This document shows positions 52,669-61,938 of a stretch of 64,000 nucleotides of DNA, piece after piece. The stretch spans positions 868,001 through 932,000 of the forward strand of contig JARWSJ010000001.1 of assembly GCA_029906195.1 (NCBI GenBank), given 5' to 3'. Origin of the DNA: Chitinophagaceae bacterium 26-R-25 (GTDB lineage Bacteria; Bacteroidota; Bacteroidia; Chitinophagales; Chitinophagaceae). Position numbers and translations under genes: made by a program. The notes beneath the pieces were generated by a model, which saw nothing but the letters and a program-made list of their open reading frames with translations, had not been told where the DNA came from and did not search any database. Numbering within the stretch: the stretch's first letter is position 1; every line of letters starts with the position of its first letter.

Positions 52669-54357
52669 ATGCACCTAAGTAAACCGATAAGAAATATTAT
52701 TCTCATAGAGCTTTTTGTACCTGTATTGCTACTGACCATCGGCATTTATCACGGCCTGATGCAGGTTATTTACAGGGCAGGGGTTATCCACCAATCGTCA
52801 TTTGCAAAGCTTGATTATTACCAGGGCCTCACGCTGCATGGAGTGATCAATGCAATTGTACTCACCACATTTTTTGCAGTAGCATTTGGCCATGCCACCA
52901 TTGCTTTTCATTTAAAAAAAGAACCCAACTATAGAGCATCCATGCTTTCGGTTTGCCTGATGGTGGGCGGAACTTTGATGGCCGCGTGGGCCATGTTGAT
53001 GGGCAAGGCTTCTGTGCTGTATACGTTTTATGCACCGCTAAAAGCACATCCACTCTTTTACCTTGGAACAGCATTGCTGATCGTGGGCTCATGGGTAGCA
53101 TTCTTCGACTGGGTAACCATTTATTCAAAATGGAAAAAAGACAATAGCGAAGTAAATACGCCGCTGGCGGTTTTGGGAACGCTTGTCAATTTCACCATAT
53201 GGTTCGTTTGTACATTGGCTGTAGCGTATGAAGTACTCGTGCTGCTGATCCCCTGGTCGATGGGATGGACGCCAACTGTAAATGTTTCGCTCACAAGAAC
53301 ATTGTTCTGGTTCTTTGGCCACGCACTGGTGTATTTCTGGTTGCTGCCGGCCTATATCATGTTCTATACGATTTTACCAAAGTTAGCCGGAGGCAAATTA
53401 TACTCTGAGCTTGCCGGTCGCATTGCATTCTTCCTCTTCCTGTTGTTGTCAATTCCTATTGGTGTGCACCACCAGTTCGGAGATCCCGCAATTGGCAGAG
53501 GCATTAAACTCACACAATCCATTCTCACATTTGGCGTAGCCGTTCCCAGTTTTATTACAGCGTTTACCATTGCCGCCTCACTTGAATATGCAGGCAGGAA
53601 AAGAGGCGCAAAAGGTTTGTGGAACTGGGTTTGGAAACTGCCCTTCTTCGATAAAAATGTTTACCTCTTTGGCTATCTTATCAACGGATTGATACTGTTT
53701 ATATTCGGAGGATTAACAGGCCTTGTGAATGCTTCTTATTCGCTTAATAATGTTATTCACAACACTGCATGGGTGCCAGGACATTTTCACCTAACCGTTG
53801 CCGGACCTGTGTTCCTGGCAATATTGGGCATGTCCATTTTCATGACTTCTCAACTTACCGGCAAGAAAATTTTTCTGCCAAAGATCAACACCATTGTTCC
53901 TTATCTGTGGACAGTGGGCGTGCTGATCTTCTCTACAGGACTCATGTGGGGTGGTCTATTGGGTGAGCCACGCAGAACAAATCTCGGTCTTACCTATCTC
54001 AATCCAGAGAGTGAGTTATACAATCCATACTGGGTAATTACAACCATGCTCGGTCTTGCAGGAGGCGGCATTATGTTCGCCGCGGGCCTGCTATATTTCA
54101 TTGTTTTCTTTGGCACTTTTTTGAGTAAACGTACTGCCGAGCCGGTGATTGATTTTCCCATCAGCGAAGTGTACCATACGGAAAAACGTGTTCCCATTTT
54201 CGATACTTTCCGCCCGTGGCTCGTTGCTATGGGGGTCATACTATTTATGGCATATGTACCGGCCATTATGGATACGCTGAACAACAATGGTAAAAAGGCG
54301 CCGCCCTATTTGCCAACGGACCCGGCACCGGTAATATCAACGATTGAAAAGAAATGA
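52669..54357 (+). CDS. Cytochrome c oxidase subunit I, ba3 type
   Basis: A 562-residue haem-copper oxidase core, reducing O2 to water with proton pumping. Visible ligands: His57 (GLTLHGVINA) and His374 for the low-spin haem; His218 with cross-linked Tyr222 (FFGHALVYFW), His267 and His268 (VHHQFGD) for CuB; His372 (VPGHFHLTVAGP) for the high-spin haem. The GHxxVYF spacing (His-Tyr four apart) and about 13 helices put it in the B (ba3) family, usually high-affinity. It overlaps the SCO gene by 4 nt. Confidence 0.96.
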   Translation: MHLSKPIRNIILIELFVPVLLLTIGIYHGLMQVIYRAGVIHQSSFAKLDYYQGLTLHGVINAIVLTTFFAVAFGHATIAFHLKKEPNYRASMLSVCLMVGGTLMAAWAMLMGKASVLYTFYAPLKAHPLFYLGTALLIVGSWVAFFDWVTIYSKWKKDNSEVNTPLAVLGTLVNFTIWFVCTLAVAYEVLVLLIPWSMGWTPTVNVSLTRTLFWFFGHALVYFWLLPAYIMFYTILPKLAGGKLYSELAGRIAFFLFLLLSIPIGVHHQFGDPAIGRGIKLTQSILTFGVAVPSFITAFTIAASLEYAGRKRGAKGLWNWVWKLPFFDKNVYLFGYLINGLILFIFGGLTGLVNASYSLNNVIHNTAWVPGHFHLTVAGPVFLAILGMSIFMTSQLTGKKIFLPKINTIVPYLWTVGVLIFSTGLMWGGLLGEPRRTNLGLTYLNPESELYNPYWVITTMLGLAGGGIMFAAGLLYFIVFFGTFLSKRTAEPVIDFPISEVYHTEKRVPIFDTFRPWLVAMGVILFMAYVPAIMDTLNNNGKKAPPYLPTDPAPVISTIEKK

Positions 54358-55007
54358 ATAAGTTTTACCGGTACATATTAACTTCATGGAAAGCCTTTGT
54401 GGTACTTATTTTGGTGCTGCCATTACTTGCTTATACCGTTGTGAACTGGTTGGAAAATAAATACAGCCCGCTGCCATACAAGGGCATCGATGATAATTGG
54501 GTGAGCAAAAAAAATGCTGTGGTACTAATGCCGTTTTCATTTATCGATCAACAACACAAAGTATATAGCTCTGCCGTCATAAAAGGAAAGATCATGGTGG
54601 CGAATTTCTTTTTTTCATCATGTCCAACCATATGTCCTGATATGTTCAGGCACATCAAAAAAGTGAGTAAAGCATACGCCAATGCCAATGATATAAAGTT
54701 CGTTTCTTTTACCGTCGATCCTGAGCACGACACGCCGGAAAGACTGGATGCCTACGGCAAATTAAACGATATCGATCCCGGGCAGTGGAAGTTGTTGACG
54801 GGAGAGAAAAAGGATCTGTATCGCCTTGCACGAAAGGGTTTCTACATCACAGCCACAGAAGGGGATGGAGGGCCGGAAGATTTTATTCACAGTGATAGAT
54901 TGGTGTTGGTCGATAAAGAAGAATTCATTCGTGGTTACTATGATGGAACGTCTGATAAAGACATTCAATTACTGATTAACGATATTAAAAAGCTGCAAAA
55001 TGATTAA
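54354..55007 (+). CDS. SCO1/SenC-family copper chaperone
   Basis: A 217-residue membrane-anchored thioredoxin-fold protein that delivers copper to, or reduces, the CuA site of subunit II. An N-terminal helix (about 12-31) anchors it. The copper motif is C90-P-T-I-C94 in SSCPTICPDM, with the third ligand His179 (EDFIHSDRLVLVD). It starts within the end of the subunit I gene (ATGA overlap) and its stop overlaps the next start, so translation is coupled. Confidence 0.95.
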   Translation: MNKFYRYILTSWKAFVVLILVLPLLAYTVVNWLENKYSPLPYKGIDDNWVSKKNAVVLMPFSFIDQQHKVYSSAVIKGKIMVANFFFSSCPTICPDMFRHIKKVSKAYANANDIKFVSFTVDPEHDTPERLDAYGKLNDIDPGQWKLLTGEKKDLYRLARKGFYITATEGDGGPEDFIHSDRLVLVDKEEFIRGYYDGTSDKDIQLLINDIKKLQND

Positions 55008-55569
55008 AGCTTCAAAGTATTTCACAGGCAAATATTTTGCAATACTACCGGTGATGGTTACGTGTTTTATATTATTTGCAAGGCAAAATTCCATCGCTCA
55101 AAATATAAGTGCAGATGAAGGCAAAAAACTCTTCCAGGGTCGCTGTGCATCCTGCCATAATGTGAACAAAACTTTAACCGGACCGGCACTCGCAAAAGTG
55201 GATGAACGCCACACTATGCCGTGGATTATCAGCTTTGTAAAAGGTTCCCAGGCCATGGTGAAAAGCGGGGATAAAGAGGCGCTGGATGTGTTTAACAAAC
55301 ACAACCAGATCGTTATGCCCGACCATCCGGATCTAAGTAACAGCCAGATAGAAAGCATTGTGGCGTACATAAAAACAGAAGCAAAAAATCCGGTAGCCGA
55401 TGCGGCTCCTTTTGCCCGCCCGGGTAAAAAAGTGCCGCAAAGAATGCCCTTATCCATTTATAATTACCCCTTTATGATCGGCTATGTGGCACTGATTCTT
55501 TTAATGATCGGAGTCTTAATTTCACTTGTGAATATTAAAAGTTACGAAAGTCATGTGCATCCTGAATAA
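55000..55569 (+). CDS. Membrane-anchored cytochrome c of the ba3 oxidase operon
   Basis: A 189-residue monohaem cytochrome c. The signal segment ends near QNSIAQN; haem binding is C49-A-S-C52-H53 (GRCASCHNVNKTLTGPAL), with a likely Met ligand in QIVMPDHPDLS. A C-terminal helix (about 155-178, FMIGYVALILLMIGVLISLV) anchors it in the membrane, so it is tethered at both ends or after cleavage at the C-terminus. It is probably the electron donor to CuA. It overlaps the SCO gene by 8 nt. Confidence 0.93.
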   Translation: MIKASKYFTGKYFAILPVMVTCFILFARQNSIAQNISADEGKKLFQGRCASCHNVNKTLTGPALAKVDERHTMPWIISFVKGSQAMVKSGDKEALDVFNKHNQIVMPDHPDLSNSQIESIVAYIKTEAKNPVADAAPFARPGKKVPQRMPLSIYNYPFMIGYVALILLMIGVLISLVNIKSYESHVHPE

Positions 55570-55747
55570 CATTTATTAACTTAGTACAACCTATTGTTAA
55601 ACCGGCCTGTTTAACCAAATTATCACATTTTAGTTTTTAGATTTACATACAACATTTACACTAACGATTAGCCGGCTATAGTCTCCTGTTTTATTTACCC
55701 GTACTGCATTGGAAACACTATTCTTTGAATGTGAAAAATAATACACT

Positions 55748-56140
55748 ATGACTATACAAATTAATGACAATCGCAGGTTGCACGATCTGCAGCTCGAGTT
55801 CAGCAAGACCTTTCCTTTTTTGAAAATTGAGTTTTTCAAGAAAAAACACATTGACAGGCAACTGTCGAAAACGCATCTGGTAGAAACAGGTACGCAATGT
55901 GTCAGCGATGTACGTAAATCGCATGAAGAAGGTGTGCTGGAAATTACTTCGACCATGACAGTCGAACAATTTGAGTCTTCATTTGTAAAACAATTCAGTC
56001 TTCCTGTGCAGGTGTTTCGCAAGGCAGGCAGACTTTGGAGAGAGACCACGCTAACAAGCAAGTGGACACTTCATGAGCAAAATGAACATGGAAAGCAGAT
56101 AAACAGGGCGAAAGATGAACGTCCGGAACTTTTTTGGTAG
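55748..56140 (+). CDS. Conserved hypothetical cytoplasmic protein
   Basis: A 130-residue protein without signal peptide or membrane segment, starting MTIQINDNRRLHDLQLEFSK. The middle has LEITSTMTVEQFESSFVKQF and VQVFRKAGRLWRETTLTSKW, and the C-terminus is charged. I recognise the pattern as recurring in Bacteroidota but know no function or domain name. It has good codon structure and a clean terminator 54 nt downstream, so it is a real gene. It follows the ba3 operon by 180 nt but is probably transcribed separately. Confidence 0.65.
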   Translation: MTIQINDNRRLHDLQLEFSKTFPFLKIEFFKKKHIDRQLSKTHLVETGTQCVSDVRKSHEEGVLEITSTMTVEQFESSFVKQFSLPVQVFRKAGRLWRETTLTSKWTLHEQNEHGKQINRAKDERPELFW

Positions 56141-56193
56141 TCATTTGTAAATATTTTAATACTTATTAGACATTAAACCTTTCCAACTTATAG

Positions 56194-56223
56194 AGCATAT
56201 CCTTTTTCCGGGTATGCTTTTTT
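56194..56223 (+). terminator. Intrinsic terminator
   Basis: Stem AGCATATCC / GGGTATGCT (one G-T pair), 7-nt loop, then six T residues; 53 nt after the hypothetical gene. Confidence 0.8.
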
Positions 56224-56422
56224 ATGTGCCTTTGTGACATATTGATTTGGGGTGGGTAATGTGTTTTCGGAAATGTGTAAAATACCCACGGTAAAAATAT
56301 TGTCGTAACTAAACAATAACATTTACACGAAATGTCGTTTTTTTGCGCGATCATTACATGATTTGAGTCTTTTCTATTGATTTTTATTGCCTACCGGAGG
56401 ATAAAATTAGAATACAAGTGTT

Positions 56423-56436
56423 TTGATGTAAATCAA
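56423..56436. promoter_or_regulatory. Perfect FNR/CRP-family binding box
   Basis: TTGAT-GTAA-ATCAA equals the FNR consensus TTGATnnnnATCAA in all ten fixed positions. It lies 104 nt upstream of the ATG of a type IX secreted protein and just before an AT-rich stretch with TATTTTG. It suggests control by a Crp/Fnr-family protein; a chance match is possible. Confidence 0.45.
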
Positions 56437-56539
56437 AAAATTGTATTTTGTAGCAGCTTCAAGTTTCCTAGTACAAAAACCAGATTTTTCGCTTTATCCA
56501 GGTCCTGTGTGTCCCTATTAATGCTATAAAATTTTTGGT

Positions 56540-58870
56540 ATGAGGAAACTATACATCTTACTTCTATGCTTACTTACCACATTACATTCCTCAACGCTGC
56601 TGGCCGCTAATATCACGTGGACAGGAAGCACTGGTGGAGGCTGGAGCGATCCGTCTAACTGGTCAACTGCAACTGTTCCGGGGGCTGGTGACAACGTGAC
56701 GTTTAATAGCAGTGTGACTGTGACAATGGATGACCTCTCCATTGATGTTGCGTCCCTGAAGGTGACAGGCAACAGCAATGTAATTTTTACTTCCGCAGGA
56801 ATCACCGACTTCACTGTTTCGGCTGCTACAAATGCTTTGGCGATAGACAATGGTTCATCGCTTAAGACGTTTACCAGCGGGATTGGCGACAATGGTCTTC
56901 ACGTGATTCTTGAGACCGGCTCTTCGGGTGTGGTCAATGGAACCTTTACAATGGAAGCTAACATTGATCCTTATCCAGGTTGGGGATCAAGTTTGACAAT
57001 GAATACTGGTTCAACACTGGCGGTGAACGGTACCTTGACAATGAATCCCCATGCAGGGATTATCGAGTCTACAACTTCCAGTTTGTTTTTTAATACAGGC
57101 GCCAACTATATTCATAACATGGATGCAGGAAAAATTCCCACTGCTACCTGGGATGCTACTTCTACTTTGCAGCTGACTGGGCTGGTGTACAATGTGCCGG
57201 ATTTTGGAAGCGCTGCGTTGTCGCTGGGAAATGTAATTATAAACACGCCCAATGTGTCGAATCTTTTTCAACCACAATTCTCTTTGAATTTGCCCACCTC
57301 GACAACCATAAAAGGGAATTTCAGCATCGTTAATTTCCACAATCTTCCACTGGTTTTACTTACCAATGTCGGTACCGACGTGTCAGTAACGGTAAATAAG
57401 AATTTTATCCTTAGCACCAACTCTACGGTGCATTTGGGATTCGCTAATTTCTCTTCCGAAACTAACAATTATACGCTGCAGATAAATGGTGACTATGTAC
57501 AGTCTAATGGTTCTTTTTCTATCCAGGGTGATGATTTTGTAACAGGCATAACTACCCTTGGTATCGGGGGAAATTTTAATCAAACAGGTGGAACATTTGG
57601 TGCAGCAAGTGGTGCAACAAGTGCTTCAGATAATTTATTTGTGGTGGAAATGAATGGTAATGCGGCTCAAACTTTCTCGTCCATCACCGGCACCATCGAC
57701 AATGCTGACAGCATGGTGGCATTGCGCATTAATAATACTTCAGGTGGCGTAAGTTTGTCGACTCCTCTACGTGTGGGACGGCTTGATTTGCAATCAGGTG
57801 TTCTTACAACCACCGTTTCAAATTCGCTCACCGTTAACAGCACAAATAATACGCAGGGTGTAACCAATGGCTCTTCTGGTAGTTACGTTGCAGGGCCGGT
57901 TACAAGAAGAACAAATTCGACTTCTGCCTACTTGTTCCCAACCGGACAGAACGGTTTCTACAGACCTATTGAGATTATTCCAAACTCAGCAGCGCCTTCT
58001 ACCTATACGGCAACTTATTTCAGAGCTGCAAACGGTTCTCCTGTTGCTAATCCACTTACAAAAATTGCAAATACCGGATACTGGGCCGTGGGAAGAATCT
58101 CCGGCAGTGATGCTGTTGTGCAGCTTTCTCTGAGTGGCGAGGCAGTTCCCGGCTCTGCGGCTAACAGCGTGTTGGTGGTTGCCGGTTACAATGGCACACA
58201 ATGGACAAGTTTGTTGGGTGCAAACGGTACATCCATCTCTCCGGGTAATGCTGTAAATGGAACAGCAAAATCTGACATACAGAGCACTTTCAACCTGTTT
58301 ACATTCGGTGTTGTCGGCGGTGACCCGTTGCCAATCCTATTGCTTGAATTCACCGCTACAAAATCCGGCTCATCTGCAAACCTGAAATGGAAAGTAGATC
58401 CTGTGGATATACCTCGAACAGTCGAAATCCTGAAGTCCAACAACGGTCGCGACTTTGCGAAAGTAGGCACTGTTGCAGGTGTTGACAACGTTACTACTTA
58501 CAGCTATACAGATCCTTTAAGCGAAGGCAACAATTACTATCGTTTGCGCATGATCGATAAAGATGGTTCTGTAGTTTACAGTAAGGTGGCTGCAATTATT
58601 AACCAGGCAAATGGATTCGCGATCACCGGTTTTGCTCCAACACTGGTTACAAGATCTGTGAAATTGAATGTCAGCGCTGGTTCTGGCGGTACAATGGATC
58701 TGTACATCACTGATATGTCGGGAAAAATATGGCGCAAATTAGGCGTTCAACTTTCTACCGGCAATAACGAACAGCAAATTGATCTGTCTGATCTAAGTGC
58801 CGGTGTGTACCAGGTGTTCGGTTATATGAACGGCGAGAAGACAGGTGTGATAAGGTTTGTGAAGCAATAG
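56540..58870 (+). CDS. Secreted G8-like beta-helix protein with type IX sorting domain
   Basis: A 776-residue surface protein. Signal peptide to about residue 22 (STLLAANI). The N-terminal region (WTGSTGGGWSDPSNWSTATVPGAGDNVTF) is the same type of module as in the 314-residue secreted protein at 30886, followed by a long Ser/Thr/Asn-rich beta-helical region (to about 590) with repeated short strands. The end has the pre-sorting module (LPILLLEFTATKSGSSANLKW, YYRLRMIDKDGSVVYSKV) and a sorting domain ending GVIRFVKQ. It should be exported by the type IX system and fixed at the surface. No catalytic motif is visible. An FNR-type box lies upstream. Confidence 0.85.
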   Translation: MRKLYILLLCLLTTLHSSTLLAANITWTGSTGGGWSDPSNWSTATVPGAGDNVTFNSSVTVTMDDLSIDVASLKVTGNSNVIFTSAGITDFTVSAATNALAIDNGSSLKTFTSGIGDNGLHVILETGSSGVVNGTFTMEANIDPYPGWGSSLTMNTGSTLAVNGTLTMNPHAGIIESTTSSLFFNTGANYIHNMDAGKIPTATWDATSTLQLTGLVYNVPDFGSAALSLGNVIINTPNVSNLFQPQFSLNLPTSTTIKGNFSIVNFHNLPLVLLTNVGTDVSVTVNKNFILSTNSTVHLGFANFSSETNNYTLQINGDYVQSNGSFSIQGDDFVTGITTLGIGGNFNQTGGTFGAASGATSASDNLFVVEMNGNAAQTFSSITGTIDNADSMVALRINNTSGGVSLSTPLRVGRLDLQSGVLTTTVSNSLTVNSTNNTQGVTNGSSGSYVAGPVTRRTNSTSAYLFPTGQNGFYRPIEIIPNSAAPSTYTATYFRAANGSPVANPLTKIANTGYWAVGRISGSDAVVQLSLSGEAVPGSAANSVLVVAGYNGTQWTSLLGANGTSISPGNAVNGTAKSDIQSTFNLFTFGVVGGDPLPILLLEFTATKSGSSANLKWKVDPVDIPRTVEILKSNNGRDFAKVGTVAGVDNVTTYSYTDPLSEGNNYYRLRMIDKDGSVVYSKVAAIINQANGFAITGFAPTLVTRSVKLNVSAGSGGTMDLYITDMSGKIWRKLGVQLSTGNNEQQIDLSDLSAGVYQVFGYMNGEKTGVIRFVKQ

Positions 58871-58872
58871 GG

Positions 58873-59001
58873 AAGTCGAAAGTCAAAAGTTAAAAGTAAA
58901 AAACACAGTCACTCCATCTTCGATTGGAGATCTAATAAAATCAAAAAGGGAGTTCGATAAATATCGGGCTCCCTTTTTTACTTTTTACTTTTGAATTTTA
59001 A
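58873..59001. repeat. Inverted heptad-repeat element J (with second right arm to 59123)
   Basis: Left arm 58873-58900 is four units (AAGTCGA, AAGTCAA, AAGTTAA, AAGTAAA), starting 2 nt after a stop codon. Right arm 58975-59001 has inverted units (TTTTTAC, TTTTTAC, TTTTGAA, TTTTAAA). A further arm of four units (TTTTGAA, TTTTTAC, TTTTGAA, TTTTGAA) at 59096-59123 abuts the mqnE stop. Terminators lie between. Confidence 0.8.
58943..58979 (+). terminator. Intrinsic terminator of the secreted-protein gene
   Basis: A long stem (AAAAGGGAG / CTCCCTTTT with an inner CGAT/ATCG) followed by a T-run, 72 nt after the stop. Confidence 0.85.
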
Positions 59002-59064
59002 AGGTCATGAAGCTTAACTACAAGTAAGAAATTTGCACACCAACAAATCACCATGACTCACAAT

Positions 59065-59099
59065 AAAAAAGAGCTCGACATTTATCGAGCTCCCTTTTT
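59065..59099. terminator. Bidirectional intrinsic terminator of mqnE and the convergent gene
   Basis: GAGCTCGA / TCGAGCTC stem (59071-59092) with T-runs on both strands, between convergent genes and 25 nt from the mqnE stop. Confidence 0.85.
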
Positions 59100-59123
59100 G
59101 AATTTTTACTTTTGAATTTTGAA

Positions 59124-60308
59124 TTAGTTCAACAGCGGATTCACTTCAATCTCTTTCAAGTCAATATCAGAATAATCCCTGATCTCGTTGTACAAAGTAT
59201 CTCTTTCAACAGGTTGACGTTTTACCTGTTTGATCAATGCCACCATTTCAGCGGTGCTCATTACAGGCGTTTGTTCTTCGCTTCCTGCCATTGAGTAGAT
59301 CTTTGTAGAATCGTCGATGGTGCCGTCGATATCATTCACACCAAAGGCAAGCGTCAATTGGGCGTTTTTGCGGCCCAGCATTGGCCAGTAAGCCTTCAGG
59401 TGAGGGAAGTTGTCCATGTATAACCTGGCAATCGCGTAAAGCCTCATGTCCTCTGTTACTGAGCTTTCCGGTACATTGCTCATGTCATTTTGTTTGTTGC
59501 GGAATTTCAGCGGAATGAATGTATTGAATCCCCCTGTTTTGTCCTGCAGGCTGCGCAATCTTTCCATATGATCAATGCGGTGATTGAACTTTTCGATATG
59601 ACCATACAACATCGTGGCATTTGAATGCATGCCCAGCTTGTGTGCCGCTTCATGAATAGCCAGCCAGCCAGCCGCGTCCACTTTGTCCTCACAGATCTGT
59701 GTGCGGATTTCAGGGGCGAAGATCTCCGCACCACCTCCCGGCAATGATTGCAAACCCGCTTCGTGCAGGAATTTCATGCCTTCCTCTATCGTCATTTTTG
59801 CCTTGCGGAACATGTAGTCAAGTTCTACCGCTGTAAAACCCTTTACGTGCAGGTCCGGGCGATGCGCCTTGATTTTTTGCAGAAGATCTGCGAAGAAATT
59901 AAGATTCAGTTTCGGGTGAACGCCGCCAACGATGTGCACTTCCGTAACCGGTTTACCATCGTATTTTTTAACGATGTTCAGCATGTCATCAGTGGTCAGT
60001 TCCCAGCCTTCTTCCCGATGTGCATACAAGCGTGAGTAGGAGCAGAACTTGCATGAAAACACGCAAACATTCGTGGGCTCAATATGAAAGTTGCGATTGA
60101 AATATGTTTTGTTGCCATGAAGTCTTTCGCGAACATGATTCGCCAAAGCACCTACAAAAGGGAGGCTCCCTTTTTCAAAAAGTAAAACGCCTTCTTCCTC
60201 TGTTATTCTTTCTTTATGGATAATTTTCTCGCCAATGCTTCGAAGTGCTTTCTCTTTTTCTGCTTCTATGATCTTTTCTATAGAAATTGTTGAGTCTGTA
60301 ATAATCAT
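59124..60308 (-). CDS. mqnE: Aminofutalosine synthase
   Basis: A 394-residue radical SAM enzyme of the futalosine pathway to menaquinone, adding an adenosyl unit to the product of MqnA. The cluster motif is C82-V-F-S-C86-K-F-C89, preceded by FNRNFHIEPTNVC. Downstream motifs include EVHIVGGVHPKLNLNFFADL, LPGGGAEIF, and near the C-terminus LTLAFGVNDIDGTIDDS, which fit MqnE rather than MqnC. It implies a menaquinone-based respiratory chain made without the classical Men enzymes; no other mqn gene is in the window. It stands alone. Confidence 0.93.
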   Translation of the reverse strand: MIITDSTISIEKIIEAEKEKALRSIGEKIIHKERITEEEGVLLFEKGSLPFVGALANHVRERLHGNKTYFNRNFHIEPTNVCVFSCKFCSYSRLYAHREEGWELTTDDMLNIVKKYDGKPVTEVHIVGGVHPKLNLNFFADLLQKIKAHRPDLHVKGFTAVELDYMFRKAKMTIEEGMKFLHEAGLQSLPGGGAEIFAPEIRTQICEDKVDAAGWLAIHEAAHKLGMHSNATMLYGHIEKFNHRIDHMERLRSLQDKTGGFNTFIPLKFRNKQNDMSNVPESSVTEDMRLYAIARLYMDNFPHLKAYWPMLGRKNAQLTLAFGVNDIDGTIDDSTKIYSMAGSEEQTPVMSTAEMVALIKQVKRQPVERDTLYNEIRDYSDIDLKEIEVNPLLN

Positions 60309-60371
60309 CTTGTAAAGCTTTTTCTGGGGCGAAATTACGGGATTTAAGTGAATGGTGGCAGGTAGGTTATG

Positions 60372-60470
60372 GTAGCCAGTGGCCAGATGCCGGTAGCCGG
60401 GCTTGGAGGCGCGTCAAACTTTTGATAATAGCATATAAGGACTGGCTACCGGAAACCGGCTACTGGCTGC
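60372..60470. repeat. Inverted heptad-repeat element E
   Basis: Left arm 60372-60399 is four units (GTAGCCA, GTGGCCA, GATGCCG, GTAGCCG). Right arm 60443-60470 is four inverted units (TGGCTAC, CGGAAAC, CGGCTAC, TGGCTGC). It is GC rich, unlike the other elements, and lies between divergent genes. Confidence 0.88.
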
Positions 60471-60536
60471 GATCTTCTTTTTTGCCATTTCCCATTATTT
60501 ACTATCTTGACCCCTTTATTCTATCAATCTGCATAC

Positions 60537-61799
60537 ATGAGTATTAAGTTCCGCCTCACAATAATGAGTTTCTTTCAATTTTTTGTTTGGGGTTCATGGC
60601 TCATCACCATCGGTAATTACTGGTTCAGCACAAAGGGATGGGATGGGGCAAAATTTGGAGTTATTTTTTCCACAATGGGAATAGCTTCGTTGTTTATGCC
60701 CGCACTGATGGGAATGGTGGCGGATCGATGGGTAAATGCTGAAAAACTGTACGGTTTCCTGCATATTTTAAGTGGCGTGTCTCTGTGTCTGATCCCGCAG
60801 ATCAATGATCCTTCGCAGTTTTTCTGGGGCATTTTACTGGCGATGATATTTTATATGCCCACCATCGCACTTGCGAATTCCATAGCATATACCGGGTTAA
60901 AAAATAATAGGTTTGATGTTGTGATCGATTTCCCGCCAATCAGGGTTTTCGGCACCATTGGCTTTATCGCGGCGATGTGGACCACTAATCTTAGCGGTAA
61001 TAAAGCTTCTGCCAATCAGTTTTATATTGCGGCAATTGCATCATTTATATTGGGGCTGTATTCTTTTACATTGCCGCCTTGTCCGCCGTTAGGCAAGCAA
61101 ACCGGTAACAAGAGCTGGAGCCAGGTATTGGGTTTTGACGCCCTTCACTTATTTAAAGATAAGAAGATGGCGCTGTTCTTTATTTTTTCAATGTTCTTAG
61201 GTGCCGCGTTGCAACTGACGAATGCTTATGGCGACGTTTTTCTCGGTGAGTTTAGTAAAGTACCCGAATACGCGAATTCGTTTGTAGTGAAGCGCTCAAC
61301 TATTATCATGTCCATCTCACAATTTTCTGAAACAGCTTTCATTCTTGCTATTCCATTTTTCTTAAGGCGTTTCGGTATTAAGAATGTGATGCTCATAAGT
61401 ATGCTGGCATGGGTTTTCAGGTTCGGACTGTTTGCATACGGTGATCCTTCTCCAGTGGGAGTAAGCCTTATTATTTTGTCATGCATCGTATATGGAATGG
61501 CGTTCGATTTCTTCAATGTATCCGGTTCACTGTTTGTGGAAACCTCTACTACGCCTGATATCAGGTCGAGTGCGCAGGGGATATTCATGATGATGACGAA
61601 TGGTGTTGGCGCTGTTGCCGGAAGTACTATAAGCGGGTTCATCATACAAGAATTCTACACCGCAGCAGACGGAAGAACAAAGGACTGGCATGGCATCTGG
61701 CTGGCATTCGCGATCTACGCCTTAATTGTTTCGATTTTGTTCGCCGTATTTTTCAAACATAAACACGTGGTGAGTGAAGTAGTGGCAGTGAAACACTAG
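60537..61799 (+). CDS. Nucleoside permease (NupG/MFS family)
   Basis: A 420-residue, roughly 12-helix inner-membrane transporter. The start at 60537 (MSIKFRLTIMSFFQFFVWGSW) is preferred over an upstream in-frame TTG. The N-terminal WGSWLITIGNYW, GIASLFMPALMGMVADRW and FPPIRVFGTIGFIAAMW phrases are typical of the nucleoside:H+ symporter group of the major facilitator superfamily. It should import nucleosides. It ends 3 nt before a heptad-repeat arm, with a terminator 32 nt further on. Confidence 0.92.
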   Translation: MSIKFRLTIMSFFQFFVWGSWLITIGNYWFSTKGWDGAKFGVIFSTMGIASLFMPALMGMVADRWVNAEKLYGFLHILSGVSLCLIPQINDPSQFFWGILLAMIFYMPTIALANSIAYTGLKNNRFDVVIDFPPIRVFGTIGFIAAMWTTNLSGNKASANQFYIAAIASFILGLYSFTLPPCPPLGKQTGNKSWSQVLGFDALHLFKDKKMALFFIFSMFLGAALQLTNAYGDVFLGEFSKVPEYANSFVVKRSTIIMSISQFSETAFILAIPFFLRRFGIKNVMLISMLAWVFRFGLFAYGDPSPVGVSLIILSCIVYGMAFDFFNVSGSLFVETSTTPDIRSSAQGIFMMMTNGVGAVAGSTISGFIIQEFYTAADGRTKDWHGIWLAFAIYALIVSILFAVFFKHKHVVSEVVAVKH

Positions 61800-61801
61800 A
61801 G

Positions 61802-61938
61802 GAATTAATAATTAATAAGTAATAATTAATAGGGAGTCATTCGTTTATTCGATGACTCCCTATTTTTTTGATTAGTCATGAGCGACGACTACGATTTCGG
61901 ATAAGCCCTATTAATTCTTAATTGTTAATTATTAATTC
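61802..61938. repeat. Inverted heptad-repeat element F
   Basis: Left arm 61802-61829 is GAATTAA, TAATTAA, TAAGTAA, TAATTAA. Right arm 61911-61938 is TTAATTC, TTAATTG, TTAATTA, TTAATTC. The left arm starts 2 nt after the permease stop. It uses nearly the same unit as element D, 10 kb away, but with a different spacer. Confidence 0.9.
61831..61869 (+). terminator. Intrinsic terminator of the nucleoside permease gene
   Basis: Stem AGGGAGTCA / TGACTCCCT followed by A and seven T residues, inside the spacer of element F. Confidence 0.9.

Larger units (their letters stand above)
56141..56539. other. Intergenic region with terminator and FNR-type box
   Basis: A 399-bp gap. It holds the terminator of the hypothetical gene (56194-56223) and, near the following gene, a perfect FNR-type palindrome (56423-56436). 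No coding sequence is seen. Confidence 0.6.
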
